A stretch of 9,598 nt of DNA, taken from the NCBI GenBank assembly GCA_027449005.1, contig DAIDML010000262.1:1-9598 (forward strand), read 5' to 3'. Below the pieces are notes generated by a model. It ran no database searches, was not told the origin of the DNA, and was given only the letters and a program-made list of their open reading frames with translations. The position numbers and the translations under genes are program-made. Of the stretch, positions 1-6,160 are shown piece by piece. How positions within the stretch are numbered: the stretch's first letter is position 1; every line of letters begins with the position of its first letter. This DNA is from Erysipelotrichaceae bacterium (lineage in GTDB: Bacteria; Bacillota_I; Bacilli_A; Erysipelotrichales; Erysipelotrichaceae).

Positions 1-636
1 CTTGATCTTTTTGACTTGGATATCACGCAACTGATTGAGCAATATGAAGCTTTTCTTAATGAAATGAAAGAGCAGAAATTTGAAATCGCAACAGAATACA
101 TTGCGGAGTTTGCGGGGCTCATTGAATATAAGTCAAAGCAACTCATTCCTCAAGAGAAAAGTGATTTTGAAACGGATGCACTTGAAGATCCTCAATCCAT
201 TGTCGCTCGCTTATTAGAATACAGTGCTGTTAAAGAGGCTTCTGTGACATTAAAAGAGATGTTTGAACAACGATCAAAGCATCTTAGTGCTCTTGATATT
301 GCACCCGTCATTGAATATAAACCCAATTATGATCACGATATGAATGATTTACTCAAAGCCATGAGCAAAGTATTAGTGCGATACAAACTCACCACACCCT
401 ATGATGTAAAAACAACATTTAAAGAGATGTCAGTGGAAGATCGTGTTGATAGTATATTGTTGTTCGCGAAAGCAAAACACACTGCTTTCTCTCTTATAGA
501 GCTGTTTCAAACGTGTGATAGTTTAGAATGCATGATTGTTAGTTTTCTAGCAGTTCTTGATTGCATTCGTTTACACACCTTGGATTACTCCAACGTGGAT
601 GATATGATTTATTTGAAATGGAGTGAAGCAGTATGA
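1..636 (+). CDS. scpA: Segregation and condensation protein A (kleisin), 5'-truncated
   Basis: ScpA is the kleisin subunit of the bacterial SMC-ScpA-ScpB condensin, which compacts and helps separate sister chromosomes. The reading frame is open from base 1, giving 211 visible codons. The first residues, LDLFDLDITQLIEQYEAFL, match the N-terminal kleisin segment that binds the SMC neck, so the true start lies upstream of the window; the TTG at 16 is only an internal codon. About 20-30 N-terminal residues appear to be missing compared with the usual ScpA length of about 240-260. The C-terminal part, around FLAVLDCIRLHTLDY, fits the winged-helix domain that binds the SMC head. The stop overlaps the scpB start as ATGA (633-636), so the two subunits are probably translationally coupled. 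The family call is supported by scpB following directly. Confidence 0.93.
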   Translation, partial: LDLFDLDITQLIEQYEAFLNEMKEQKFEIATEYIAEFAGLIEYKSKQLIPQEKSDFETDALEDPQSIVARLLEYSAVKEASVTLKEMFEQRSKHLSALDIAPVIEYKPNYDHDMNDLLKAMSKVLVRYKLTTPYDVKTTFKEMSVEDRVDSILLFAKAKHTAFSLIELFQTCDSLECMIVSFLAVLDCIRLHTLDYSNVDDMIYLKWSEAV

Positions 637-1187
637 ATCCAGTTTTAATTCAACAATGTGAAGCCCTCATTTACATGAGTGGAGATGAAGGAATTGAACA
701 TCAAACCATAGCGATGGTGCTTCTTTGTAGTTTACAAGACGTGTATGAGATGATTACGACACTTAATGAGCGTTACACTCAAACTCAAAGTGCATTAACC
801 ATCATTGATGTTGCAGCTAAAGCAAAGATGGTGACTGTGCGTGAAGTTCACGATGTATTAGCAACGCATCTTCACATGAAAGCCACCTCCACCTTATCCA
901 ATTCAGCTTTAGAAACTTTGGCTATCATTGCTTATCGTCAACCGTGCACTAAAGCCATCATTGAGCAACTTCGTGGGGTGAATGTGGACATGATTGTAAG
1001 AAAACTGTTAGCTCTTGATCTGATTCAAGAAGCAGGACGAGAAAACACACCTGGAAGACCAATCTTGTATGAGGTCACTGCTCATTTCCTTGATGTCTTT
1101 CATTTACCATCATTATCAGCATTACCAACCCTTAAACCAATTGAAAGTGAGGAGAAGGATTTATATGTCAAATCAGAGACTGCATAA
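633..1187 (+). CDS. scpB: Segregation and condensation protein B
   Basis: This 184-residue protein is the ScpB partner of the SMC condensin. It dimerises, binds the linker of ScpA and regulates SMC ATPase activity and head engagement. ScpB consists of two winged-helix domains. The second carries the family's most conserved block, here ALETLAIIAYRQP at residues 92-104, followed by EQLRGVN (about 111-117) and GRENTPGRPILYEVT (about 135-149), all close to the family consensus. The length is typical. The start ATG at 633 overlaps the scpA stop by 4 bp, and the 3' end overlaps rluB by 23 bp. The order scpA-scpB-rluB is common in Firmicutes, which supports the assignment. Nothing looks truncated. 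Confidence 0.96.
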   Translation: MNPVLIQQCEALIYMSGDEGIEHQTIAMVLLCSLQDVYEMITTLNERYTQTQSALTIIDVAAKAKMVTVREVHDVLATHLHMKATSTLSNSALETLAIIAYRQPCTKAIIEQLRGVNVDMIVRKLLALDLIQEAGRENTPGRPILYEVTAHFLDVFHLPSLSALPTLKPIESEEKDLYVKSETA

Positions 1188-1887
1188 ACTCATTGCGCAA
1201 GCAGGAGTAGCCTCACTTCGAAAAGCGGAAGCCATGATTTTAGAAGGACGAGTGAAAGTCAATGGAGAAACCATCAACACATTAGGGTTTATGGCAAGCC
1301 CTTCAGATACCATCAGTGTGGATGGGATGAACATTTACGGTCAAACCACCTTCTATTACTATTTATTAAATAAACCTAAAAATGTGCTTTCCACAGCCAG
1401 TGATGATCGTGGTCGAGCAACCGTCATGGACTATGTTCCCAAAGAGGTACGTTTGTTTCCCGTTGGTCGCTTGGATAAGGACACCCTTGGAGCGCTTATC
1501 TTGACCAATGATGGTCAGTTTGCGAACTTGATGACTCATCCAAAATACGAAGTTTCCAAAACATATGAAGCCATTATTTTAGGAACACTGACTAAAGCCA
1601 TGAGTGATAAGTTAACCAGTGGCATCATGTTAGAGGATGGAATGACTCAACCTGCTACGCTAAACTTTACGCAATTTCAAAAGGAAAAAGGCACAACCAT
1701 TGTTTCTCTCACCATTCATGAAGGAAAGAATCGAATTGTTCGTCGCATGTTTGAAGCAATGAACGTTAATTTAGTTAAACTTACCCGTACCCACATCGGT
1801 TTTTTAGGATTAGATGGCCTTCCAGTAGGGCATGTTCGTGTCATTAAACCTTTTGAAGTGAAGAAACTCAAAGCCTTGGTGAAGTAA
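1165..1887 (+). CDS. rluB: 23S rRNA pseudouridine synthase, RluB/RsuA family
   Basis: This protein isomerises a specific uridine in rRNA to pseudouridine. RluB-type enzymes act on the 23S peptidyl-transferase region (E. coli U2605). It has 240 residues. An N-terminal S4 RNA-binding domain (about residues 3-60, MSNQRLHKLIAQAGVASLRK onward) is followed by the synthase domain with the catalytic motif GRLDKDT, nucleophile Asp104, then LTNDG. EGKNRIVRRMFEAM near the C-terminus is the second conserved family block. I chose the ATG at 1165, not the in-frame upstream ATG at 1069, because the S4 domain begins there and AGGAGAAGG (1150-1158) precedes it. This gives a 23 bp overlap with scpB. RsuA-type 16S specificity cannot be excluded from sequence alone, but the neighbour scpB favours RluB. 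Confidence 0.92.
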   Translation: MSNQRLHKLIAQAGVASLRKAEAMILEGRVKVNGETINTLGFMASPSDTISVDGMNIYGQTTFYYYLLNKPKNVLSTASDDRGRATVMDYVPKEVRLFPVGRLDKDTLGALILTNDGQFANLMTHPKYEVSKTYEAIILGTLTKAMSDKLTSGIMLEDGMTQPATLNFTQFQKEKGTTIVSLTIHEGKNRIVRRMFEAMNVNLVKLTRTHIGFLGLDGLPVGHVRVIKPFEVKKLKALVK

Positions 1888-2595
1888 ATGCAACGCTATT
1901 TCATTGATAGTCACATCACAGACACAACGGTTCATCTTGATGACACAATGATGCATCATTTGAATCGTGTTTTAAGATTGAAGCAAACCACCACCGTTTG
2001 TGTGGTTGACGCTTCTTCTCGTGTCTTTGAAGTGAGTGTTGAACCCAATCAAGAAGTAGGAACCATTCTTAATGAGATCAATCAAAAAGAAGATTTTCCA
2101 ATTGATTTAACGTTGGCGGTTGCGTTACTTAAAAAGGATAAATTTGAATGGATGATTCAAAAAGCAACTGAATTAGGTGCTACACGCATTCTTCCTTTTG
2201 TGAGTGAGCGAACCATCATTGATCTGGATGCGAAAGATTTTGAAAAAAAGCGTGCCCGTTATCAAACCATTGCGAAAGAAGCGAGTGAACAAAGTCATCG
2301 CAAGCATGTGTGTCAGATTGAAGCATTGCATACCTTTAAACAAGTCTGCCATCGTTATGCAGCGTTCAAAGGGTTATGTTTTGAGCGTGTTGAACATGAA
2401 TCTGTCTCACTGCACGCATGCAAGCATCTTGATTCACTCATGGTGATTGGACCTGAAGGGGGATTTTCACATCAAGAAGTTGAATTAGCCCGTTTTCATG
2501 GGTTTAAACTCATTAGTTTAGGTCATAGAATCTTAAGAGCAGAAACAGCAGCCATAGCGATATGTGCCATGATTGAGGCTTATCATGATCAATAA
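1888..2595 (+). CDS. rsmE: 16S rRNA (uracil1498-N3)-methyltransferase
   Basis: RsmE uses S-adenosylmethionine to methylate N3 of U1498 in 16S rRNA of the 30S subunit. The protein has 235 residues, close to the usual 240-250. It has an N-terminal PUA-like RNA-binding part (HHLNRVLRLK at about 23-32) and a C-terminal SPOUT/trefoil-knot methyltransferase fold. Diagnostic motifs are KFEWMIQKATELGATRILPF (85-104), EASEQSHR (131-138), IGPEGGFSHQE (187-197) and LGHRILRAETA (211-221); the last two form the knot that binds the cofactor. The ATG follows the rluB stop with no gap, so the two rRNA-modification enzymes are probably co-translated. The last 11 bases overlap the next gene. No ribosomal L11 methyltransferase gene (prmA), a frequent partner of rsmE, is present here. 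Confidence 0.95.
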   Translation: MQRYFIDSHITDTTVHLDDTMMHHLNRVLRLKQTTTVCVVDASSRVFEVSVEPNQEVGTILNEINQKEDFPIDLTLAVALLKKDKFEWMIQKATELGATRILPFVSERTIIDLDAKDFEKKRARYQTIAKEASEQSHRKHVCQIEALHTFKQVCHRYAAFKGLCFERVEHESVSLHACKHLDSLMVIGPEGGFSHQEVELARFHGFKLISLGHRILRAETAAIAICAMIEAYHDQ

Positions 2596-3352
2596 AATAG
2601 CCCATCATTTGAGAAAAGCACACCGTTTCAATCTTCAACCACTGTATAAAAGAGACATTAAACGTTGGCGTGCTTCCTTCTTACATCAAACCATCATTAC
2701 CAACAACAAACCCCATGTGTTGGCCATTGCTCATGCCCAAATGATTGATCAAGCCTTAAAGAACAAAGAAGAGTTTCAAAAAGTATCAGAAGCCATTCGT
2801 TTTGATTTCTTTGATATCTGGCAAGACATGGAATATGCGAAACGAAATGAGTTTTTATTACTGAACATGACCTCTTTTTATGAGAACGCGTGTGTGATGG
2901 ATTTTGAGAATGAACAGATCCTTGTGCCTTTCTTTGATCCACTGCTTAATGCGTTAATGATGAAACGACCTGCAGTGTTTGATTTACCACAATACTTTAA
3001 ATTATACAAAGACTACAAAGGAAACTGTGTGGACCCACTCAAAACCTATGGATTGAGTTTACTTCACAGTCCATTTTATCCTTTCACTCATCTACATTCC
3101 TTGAATCATGAACATGTCTTTTACGATGCGCAGCACCATGCGCTACTTCATTGTGAAGGCATAGCATTTAAAGAAGTGTATGCCCTTTATGAACCCATCG
3201 ATGATGCAACCATTTTAAAAGAGTTATCATTAGCCCTTCTCAATCATGATTTAGTTGAGTTCACTCGTCTTGGCGTCCATCATCAACTGTTTCATCCAAA
3301 CTTACTGAACAAATGCGATAAAGCACTTAGAAAACGCAAGAAAGGAGCTTAG
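2585..3352 (+). CDS. Unrecognised histidine-rich cytoplasmic protein
   Basis: I do not recognise this 255-residue protein. The ATG at 2585 has GAGG (2575-2578) at a 6-base spacing; the in-frame TTG at 2573 is a poorer start. The product appears soluble, with no signal peptide or membrane helix. Its N-terminus is basic (HHLRKAHRFNLQPLYKRDIK) and its C-terminus is very basic (KALRKRKKGA). It has about 18 histidines (7%), many in the stretch around residues 160-190, and four cysteines (in NAC, GNC, LHC and NKC). No P-loop, SAM-binding or winged-helix signature was seen. The basic ends could fit contact with RNA or DNA, and the His/Cys content could fit metal binding, but both are guesses. It overlaps rsmE by 11 bp and ends 1 bp before the murE start, so it belongs to the operon. 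Codon use looks like its neighbours, which argues for a real, resident gene. Confidence 0.8.
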   Translation: MINKIAHHLRKAHRFNLQPLYKRDIKRWRASFLHQTIITNNKPHVLAIAHAQMIDQALKNKEEFQKVSEAIRFDFFDIWQDMEYAKRNEFLLLNMTSFYENACVMDFENEQILVPFFDPLLNALMMKRPAVFDLPQYFKLYKDYKGNCVDPLKTYGLSLLHSPFYPFTHLHSLNHEHVFYDAQHHALLHCEGIAFKEVYALYEPIDDATILKELSLALLNHDLVEFTRLGVHHQLFHPNLLNKCDKALRKRKKGA

Positions 3353-3353
3353 T

Positions 3354-4817
3354 ATGAGAGTTCTGTCTTCACTCATTGAGACAACGTCCACGCTTTATAT
3401 TCACTCACTCATGATTGATTCACGAATTCCTTCACCTCAAGCGATGTTTTTTGCGATTAAAGGCTTAAGTTATGATGGTCATAAGTTTGTGGATCAAGCC
3501 ATACAAAACGGTGCAGTTGTGATTGTTCATTCTCAACCGCTGAGTGTGAAAGAAGGGATTATCACCCTTCAGGTTGACGATGTGGTTGAAACACTAAGCC
3601 AGGTTGCTCAACGCTTCTACGATGATCCTTCACATCATTTATCCATGTATGGTGTCACAGGAACGAATGGAAAAAGCAGTGTGACTGCATTGATTAAACA
3701 GTTGGTATCCAGTTTTGAGTCTTGTGGTGTCATAGGAACCATTCATGCTTCCTATAAGGATGTGGTGTTGCCAACACAATTGACAACCCCCGATTTAGTG
3801 TCACTCAATCATTATTTATCCACGATGGTCAAAGAGAATGTACAATCATGTGCCATGGAAGTCAGTTCCATTGGTTTGGATCAGCGCAGAACACTTGGAA
3901 TTGATTTTGATGTGGCGATTTACACCAACCTTACGCATGATCATCTTGATTATCATGGTGATATGAAACAGTATTTTATTGCGAAAGCCAAACTGTTTTC
4001 TCAAATGAAGTCAGATGGATTGTGCATCATTAATGTGGATGATCCCTATGGATTAAAAATGGTGGATGAATGTAACAGTGCGGTGATTAAGGTAGGAGAG
4101 TCTACCTTAGCCAATGTTCGACTGTCAAACATAAAAACATACAGTACTCATACCACCTTTGATTTAGAGGACACGCTCAAACAAGAAAAGGTGTCCATCA
4201 CTACGAATCTCATTGCACGCTTTAATGTCATGAATTTAGCTTTAGCGCTTGTTAGTGTAGTGCATCATGCACATAAATCCTATTCCGATTTTCTTGAACT
4301 AACACCGCATTTATCTCAGGTGTTAGGAAGAATGCATCGTATTGATGAAGGTCAAGATTATGATGTGATTGTAGACTTTGCCCACACTCCTGATGGGTTC
4401 ATTCAAATCTTTGATTATGCATCAAGATTAACTCAAGGTCGACTTTTAAGCGTGTTTGGCAGTGCAGGTCAGCGTGACACGCTTAAGCGAAAAGTATTTG
4501 GACAATTGGCTGATCAAATGTGTGACATGATCATTTTGACTGAGGATGATCCTCGAGACGAGGATGTGATCAGTATCTGTCATGATATTGCACAAGGCAT
4601 TCATGATACACCGTATGTGATCATCTCCGATCGTGTACAAGCCATTCGGCAAGCCATCACCTTATGTAAAAAAGGGGACTGCTTATTGATTTTAGGTAAA
4701 GGCTGTGAGACGATGATTGCGCGAGCTTATGAGAAAAGTGATTACATTGGTGATCATATCGTGGCTTCAGCTGCGATTAAAGAACGGTTAAAAATGAAAG
4801 AAGAGGAAAAAATATGA
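3354..4817 (+). CDS. murE: UDP-N-acetylmuramyl-tripeptide synthetase (MurE family)
   Basis: MurE is a cytoplasmic ATP-dependent ligase that adds the third amino acid (meso-diaminopimelate or L-lysine, depending on species) to UDP-MurNAc-L-Ala-D-Glu in peptidoglycan precursor synthesis. It has 487 residues, normal for the family. The N-terminal UDP-binding domain shows DSR (22-24) and FFAIKGLSYDGHKFV (32-46). The central ATPase domain has the P-loop TGTNGKS (102-108), THDHLDYHGDM (194-204) and the carbamylated lysine, probably Lys211 in AKAKLF. The C-terminal domain has DFAHTPD (341-347), GSAGQRD (369-375), DDPR (398-401) and LGKGCE (447-452). DDPR resembles the DNPR loop of mDAP-adding enzymes, but DxPR variants are not decisive, so the added amino acid is left open. 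AAAGGAG (3341-3347) precedes the ATG. The 3' end overlaps deoC by ATGA. Confidence 0.93.
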   Translation: MRVLSSLIETTSTLYIHSLMIDSRIPSPQAMFFAIKGLSYDGHKFVDQAIQNGAVVIVHSQPLSVKEGIITLQVDDVVETLSQVAQRFYDDPSHHLSMYGVTGTNGKSSVTALIKQLVSSFESCGVIGTIHASYKDVVLPTQLTTPDLVSLNHYLSTMVKENVQSCAMEVSSIGLDQRRTLGIDFDVAIYTNLTHDHLDYHGDMKQYFIAKAKLFSQMKSDGLCIINVDDPYGLKMVDECNSAVIKVGESTLANVRLSNIKTYSTHTTFDLEDTLKQEKVSITTNLIARFNVMNLALALVSVVHHAHKSYSDFLELTPHLSQVLGRMHRIDEGQDYDVIVDFAHTPDGFIQIFDYASRLTQGRLLSVFGSAGQRDTLKRKVFGQLADQMCDMIILTEDDPRDEDVISICHDIAQGIHDTPYVIISDRVQAIRQAITLCKKGDCLLILGKGCETMIARAYEKSDYIGDHIVASAAIKERLKMKEEEKI

Positions 4818-5470
4818 ATCAATTTATCGACCATACCTTACTAAAACAAAATGCAGTAAAAGATGATTTCATTAAGCTTTGTGAAGAAGCCAAACAATAT
4901 CAGTTTAAAACCGTGTGTGTGAATGGATCACGTGTGCCACTGGTGGCAGAACTGCTTAAGGGTAGTGGTGTTGGCGTGTGTGCAACCATCGGTTTTCCAT
5001 TAGGAGCCATGTCAACCCCGTCCAAAGCGTTTGAAGCAGCACAATGCATCCAAGAGGGTGCAAACGAAATTGATATGGTGCTTAATGTAGGTAAATTATT
5101 GGATGGTGACTATGAGTATGTGGTGAAAGATATTGCGGCGGTGAAACAAGCGATTGGTCAACACACCCTTAAAGTCATCATTGAAGCATGTCTACTTAAC
5201 GATGAGCAAAAAGTCATGGCAACTCAAGCTGTGATTGATGCGAAGGCTGATTTTGTGAAGACTAGCACAGGTTTTTCTACCCATGGGGCAACCAAAGAAG
5301 ATGTTGCTTTACTTAAATCAGTGGCTAAAGACATCATTGAAGTTAAAGCAGCGGGTGGTGTTCGCTCATATGAGGATGTCTTAGCCATGCTAGAAGCTGG
5401 TGCAACTCGCATTGGTACATCCAGTGGAGTGGCATTAATGCAAGGACACAAAGTAGAAGGAAGTTATTAG
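4814..5470 (+). CDS. deoC: Deoxyribose-phosphate aldolase
   Basis: DeoC cleaves 2-deoxy-D-ribose 5-phosphate to glyceraldehyde 3-phosphate and acetaldehyde, feeding salvaged deoxynucleoside sugar into glycolysis. The 218-residue protein is a class I aldolase TIM barrel. IDHTLLK (5-11) begins the fold, and EIDMVLNVG (85-93) contains the catalytic aspartate Asp87. Lys149 in FVKTSTGFS is the Schiff-base lysine, and Lys178 in VKAAGGVR is the second active-site lysine. The C-terminus is a tyrosine (VEGSY); in E. coli DeoC the terminal tyrosine contributes to catalysis. The start overlaps the murE stop as ATGA, with GAGGAAAA upstream. The gene appears intact, but a decayed second copy of its last 40 or so bases lies 650 bp downstream beyond a toxin-antitoxin pair, so its present 3' end may be a replacement. 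Confidence 0.97.
   Translation: MNQFIDHTLLKQNAVKDDFIKLCEEAKQYQFKTVCVNGSRVPLVAELLKGSGVGVCATIGFPLGAMSTPSKAFEAAQCIQEGANEIDMVLNVGKLLDGDYEYVVKDIAAVKQAIGQHTLKVIIEACLLNDEQKVMATQAVIDAKADFVKTSTGFSTHGATKEDVALLKSVAKDIIEVKAAGGVRSYEDVLAMLEAGATRIGTSSGVALMQGHKVEGSY
5431..5470 (+). repeat. Direct repeat copy 1 (3' end of intact deoC)
   Basis: These are the last 40 bases of deoC, including the stop codon. They match 6121-6160 at 33 of 40 positions, and the final 30 bases match at 27 of 30. The last 15 bases (GAAGGAAGTTATTAG) are identical. The pair brackets the toxin-antitoxin module. Confidence 0.88.
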
Positions 5471-5514
5471 GTTAAATTTGATAAAACAGATGTGAATGCA
5501 CAACCTCATCTAGA

Positions 5515-5543
5515 TTGACATTGTAATACAAATGTAGTACAGT
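5515..5543 (+). promoter_or_regulatory. Promoter of the toxin-antitoxin module
   Basis: A perfect -35 box TTGACA (5515-5520) is separated by 17 bp from a -10-like TACAGT (5538-5543, four of six matching TATAAT). It lies about 25 bp upstream of the antitoxin start and would give the module its own transcript. No terminator is visible between deoC and this site, so read-through from the murE-deoC operon is also likely. Confidence 0.65.
5522..5541 (+). promoter_or_regulatory. Tandem palindromic operator (2 x TGTANTACA) for autorepression
   Basis: TGTAATACA (5522-5530) and TGTAGTACA (5533-5541) are each perfect 4-bp-arm palindromes. They lie 11 bp apart, about one helical turn, so both face the same side of the DNA. 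They fill the spacer between -35 and -10 and touch the -10, which is where a repressor blocks RNA polymerase. Antitoxins of the ribbon-helix-helix type (RelB-like) typically bind such short repeated palindromes upstream of their own gene. That the downstream antitoxin is the binder is inference. Confidence 0.65.
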
Positions 5544-5565
5544 TGGTGTGGGAGGATAGGATATT

Positions 5566-5790
5566 ATGAGTATGATAAGCATTAGAGCAACGAAAGAAGA
5601 AAAAGAACTTATTAAAATTTATGCAGATTTCTATGGGGTTAGTGTAAGCGATTTTGTGAAAACATCTGTCATTGAACGTATTGAAGACATGTTTGATTTG
5701 CGCTCGATTGAAGAATATGAAAAGAATAGAAAAGATGGGTCTGTTGAAACATATTCCATTAATGATGTAAAGAATCAACTAGGTTTATGA
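5566..5790 (+). CDS. Type II antitoxin, RelB-like/DUF6290-like ribbon-helix-helix protein
   Basis: This 74-residue acidic protein should bind and neutralise the toxin encoded next to it and repress their shared promoter. Residues about 3-45 (SMISIRATKEEKELIKIYAD onward, then GVSVSDFVKTSVIERIED) fit a ribbon-helix-helix DNA-binding domain: a short beta strand followed by two helices. The tail, with acidic residues and YSINDVKNQLGL, fits the flexible part that wraps round a RelE-type toxin; this ending is common in the DUF6290/RelB group. GGAGG (5551-5555) and a closer AGG precede the ATG; a second in-frame ATG at 5572 is also possible. The stop overlaps the toxin start as ATGA, typical of TA pairs. 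The gene is AT-rich (about 32% GC in 5581-5760 by hand count), unlike its neighbours. Confidence 0.87.
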   Translation: MSMISIRATKEEKELIKIYADFYGVSVSDFVKTSVIERIEDMFDLRSIEEYEKNRKDGSVETYSINDVKNQLGL

Positions 5791-6059
5791 AAAAGTATAC
5801 GGTCAAATTTGAAAAGAAGGCAATTAAAAACTTAATATCAATTGACATAAGTCAAGCAAAGTTAATCCTTACTTGGATTGATCATCATCTTGACGGCACA
5901 ACTGATCCTAGAAAACATGGGAAACCTCTAAAAGGAAAACTTAACGAATATTGGAGATATCGCATTGGCCAGTATCGAATTGTTGTTGATATCCAAGATG
6001 AGCAATTAATAATTGTTGTTATTAGTTTGGGACATCGCAAAGAGATATATTTAAAGTAA
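5787..6059 (+). CDS. Type II toxin, RelE/ParE family (RelE-like mRNA interferase)
   Basis: This small basic protein of 90 residues has the RelE/ParE fold. RelE-type members cut mRNA in the ribosomal A site; ParE-type members target gyrase. The N-terminus KYTVKFEKKAIKNL and the core LKGKLNEYWRYRIGQYRIV followed by GHRKEIY match the RelE pattern. Residues Lys49, Lys51, Arg57/Arg59, Arg64, Arg84 and Tyr88 are candidates for the basic catalytic set and final tyrosine known in E. coli RelE (Lys52, Lys54, Arg61, Arg81, Tyr87). This favours an active mRNA interferase over a ParE poison, but activity is inferred. There is no good ribosome binding site of its own (only AGG at 5781-5783), so translation probably depends on coupling through the ATGA overlap with the antitoxin, keeping toxin output low. 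The gene looks full length. Confidence 0.88.
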   Translation: MKKYTVKFEKKAIKNLISIDISQAKLILTWIDHHLDGTTDPRKHGKPLKGKLNEYWRYRIGQYRIVVDIQDEQLIIVVISLGHRKEIYLK

Positions 6060-6060
6060 T

Positions 6061-6160
6061 GATGTCTCACAAAGTCCTTAATCTGCAATCAACTCAACTT
6101 TTAAGTCAATGCAATCGGAATGGATTAAAACAAGGACAGAACGTGGAAGGAAGTTATTAG
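6061..6160 (+). pseudogene. Decayed remnant of the deoC 3' end
   Basis: Read in frame to its TAG at 6158-6160, the end of this stretch encodes GLKQGQNVEGSY, against ALMQGHKVEGSY at the end of the intact DeoC. At DNA level 6121-6160 matches 5431-5470 at 33 of 40 bases. Upstream of that, the blocks GATGTC (6061-6066) and CAACTC occur in the same order and at almost the same spacing as in deoC 5375-5470, but the bases between are barely similar, so the remnant may start one base after the toxin stop or only near 6090. There is no start codon or ribosome binding site that would make it a gene. It is either the original deoC end displaced by an insertion or a decayed duplicate. Confidence 0.8.
6121..6160 (+). 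repeat. Direct repeat copy 2 (deoC end remnant)
   Basis: This is the second copy of the 40-base repeat whose first copy forms the last 40 bases of deoC (5431-5470). Seven mismatches are spread over both synonymous and amino-acid-changing positions. The copies bracket 650 bp holding the TA module, like the flanks of an inserted cassette. Confidence 0.85.

Noticed and set aside
16..18. TTG at 16 as the scpA start
   Set aside because: The frame stays open to base 1 with residues that fit the ScpA family, so the gene is cut by the window edge and does not start here.
1069..1164. Longer rluB start at 1069 adding 32 residues
   Set aside because: The added sequence is the scpB C-terminal coding region read in another frame and looks nothing like an S4 domain. 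The ATG at 1165 has a good ribosome binding site and the family N-terminus.
4549..4565. Inverted repeat ATCCTCG-AGA-CGAGGAT in murE
   Set aside because: A 7-bp stem with a 3-base loop over the codons of the conserved DDPRDED segment is easily explained by the coding sequence. There is no T-run or other regulatory context.
5506..5778. Antisense open frame of 90 codons opposite the antitoxin gene
   Set aside because: Low-complexity Phe/Ile/Asn-rich product, no ribosome binding site, and it lies opposite a convincing antitoxin gene and its operator.
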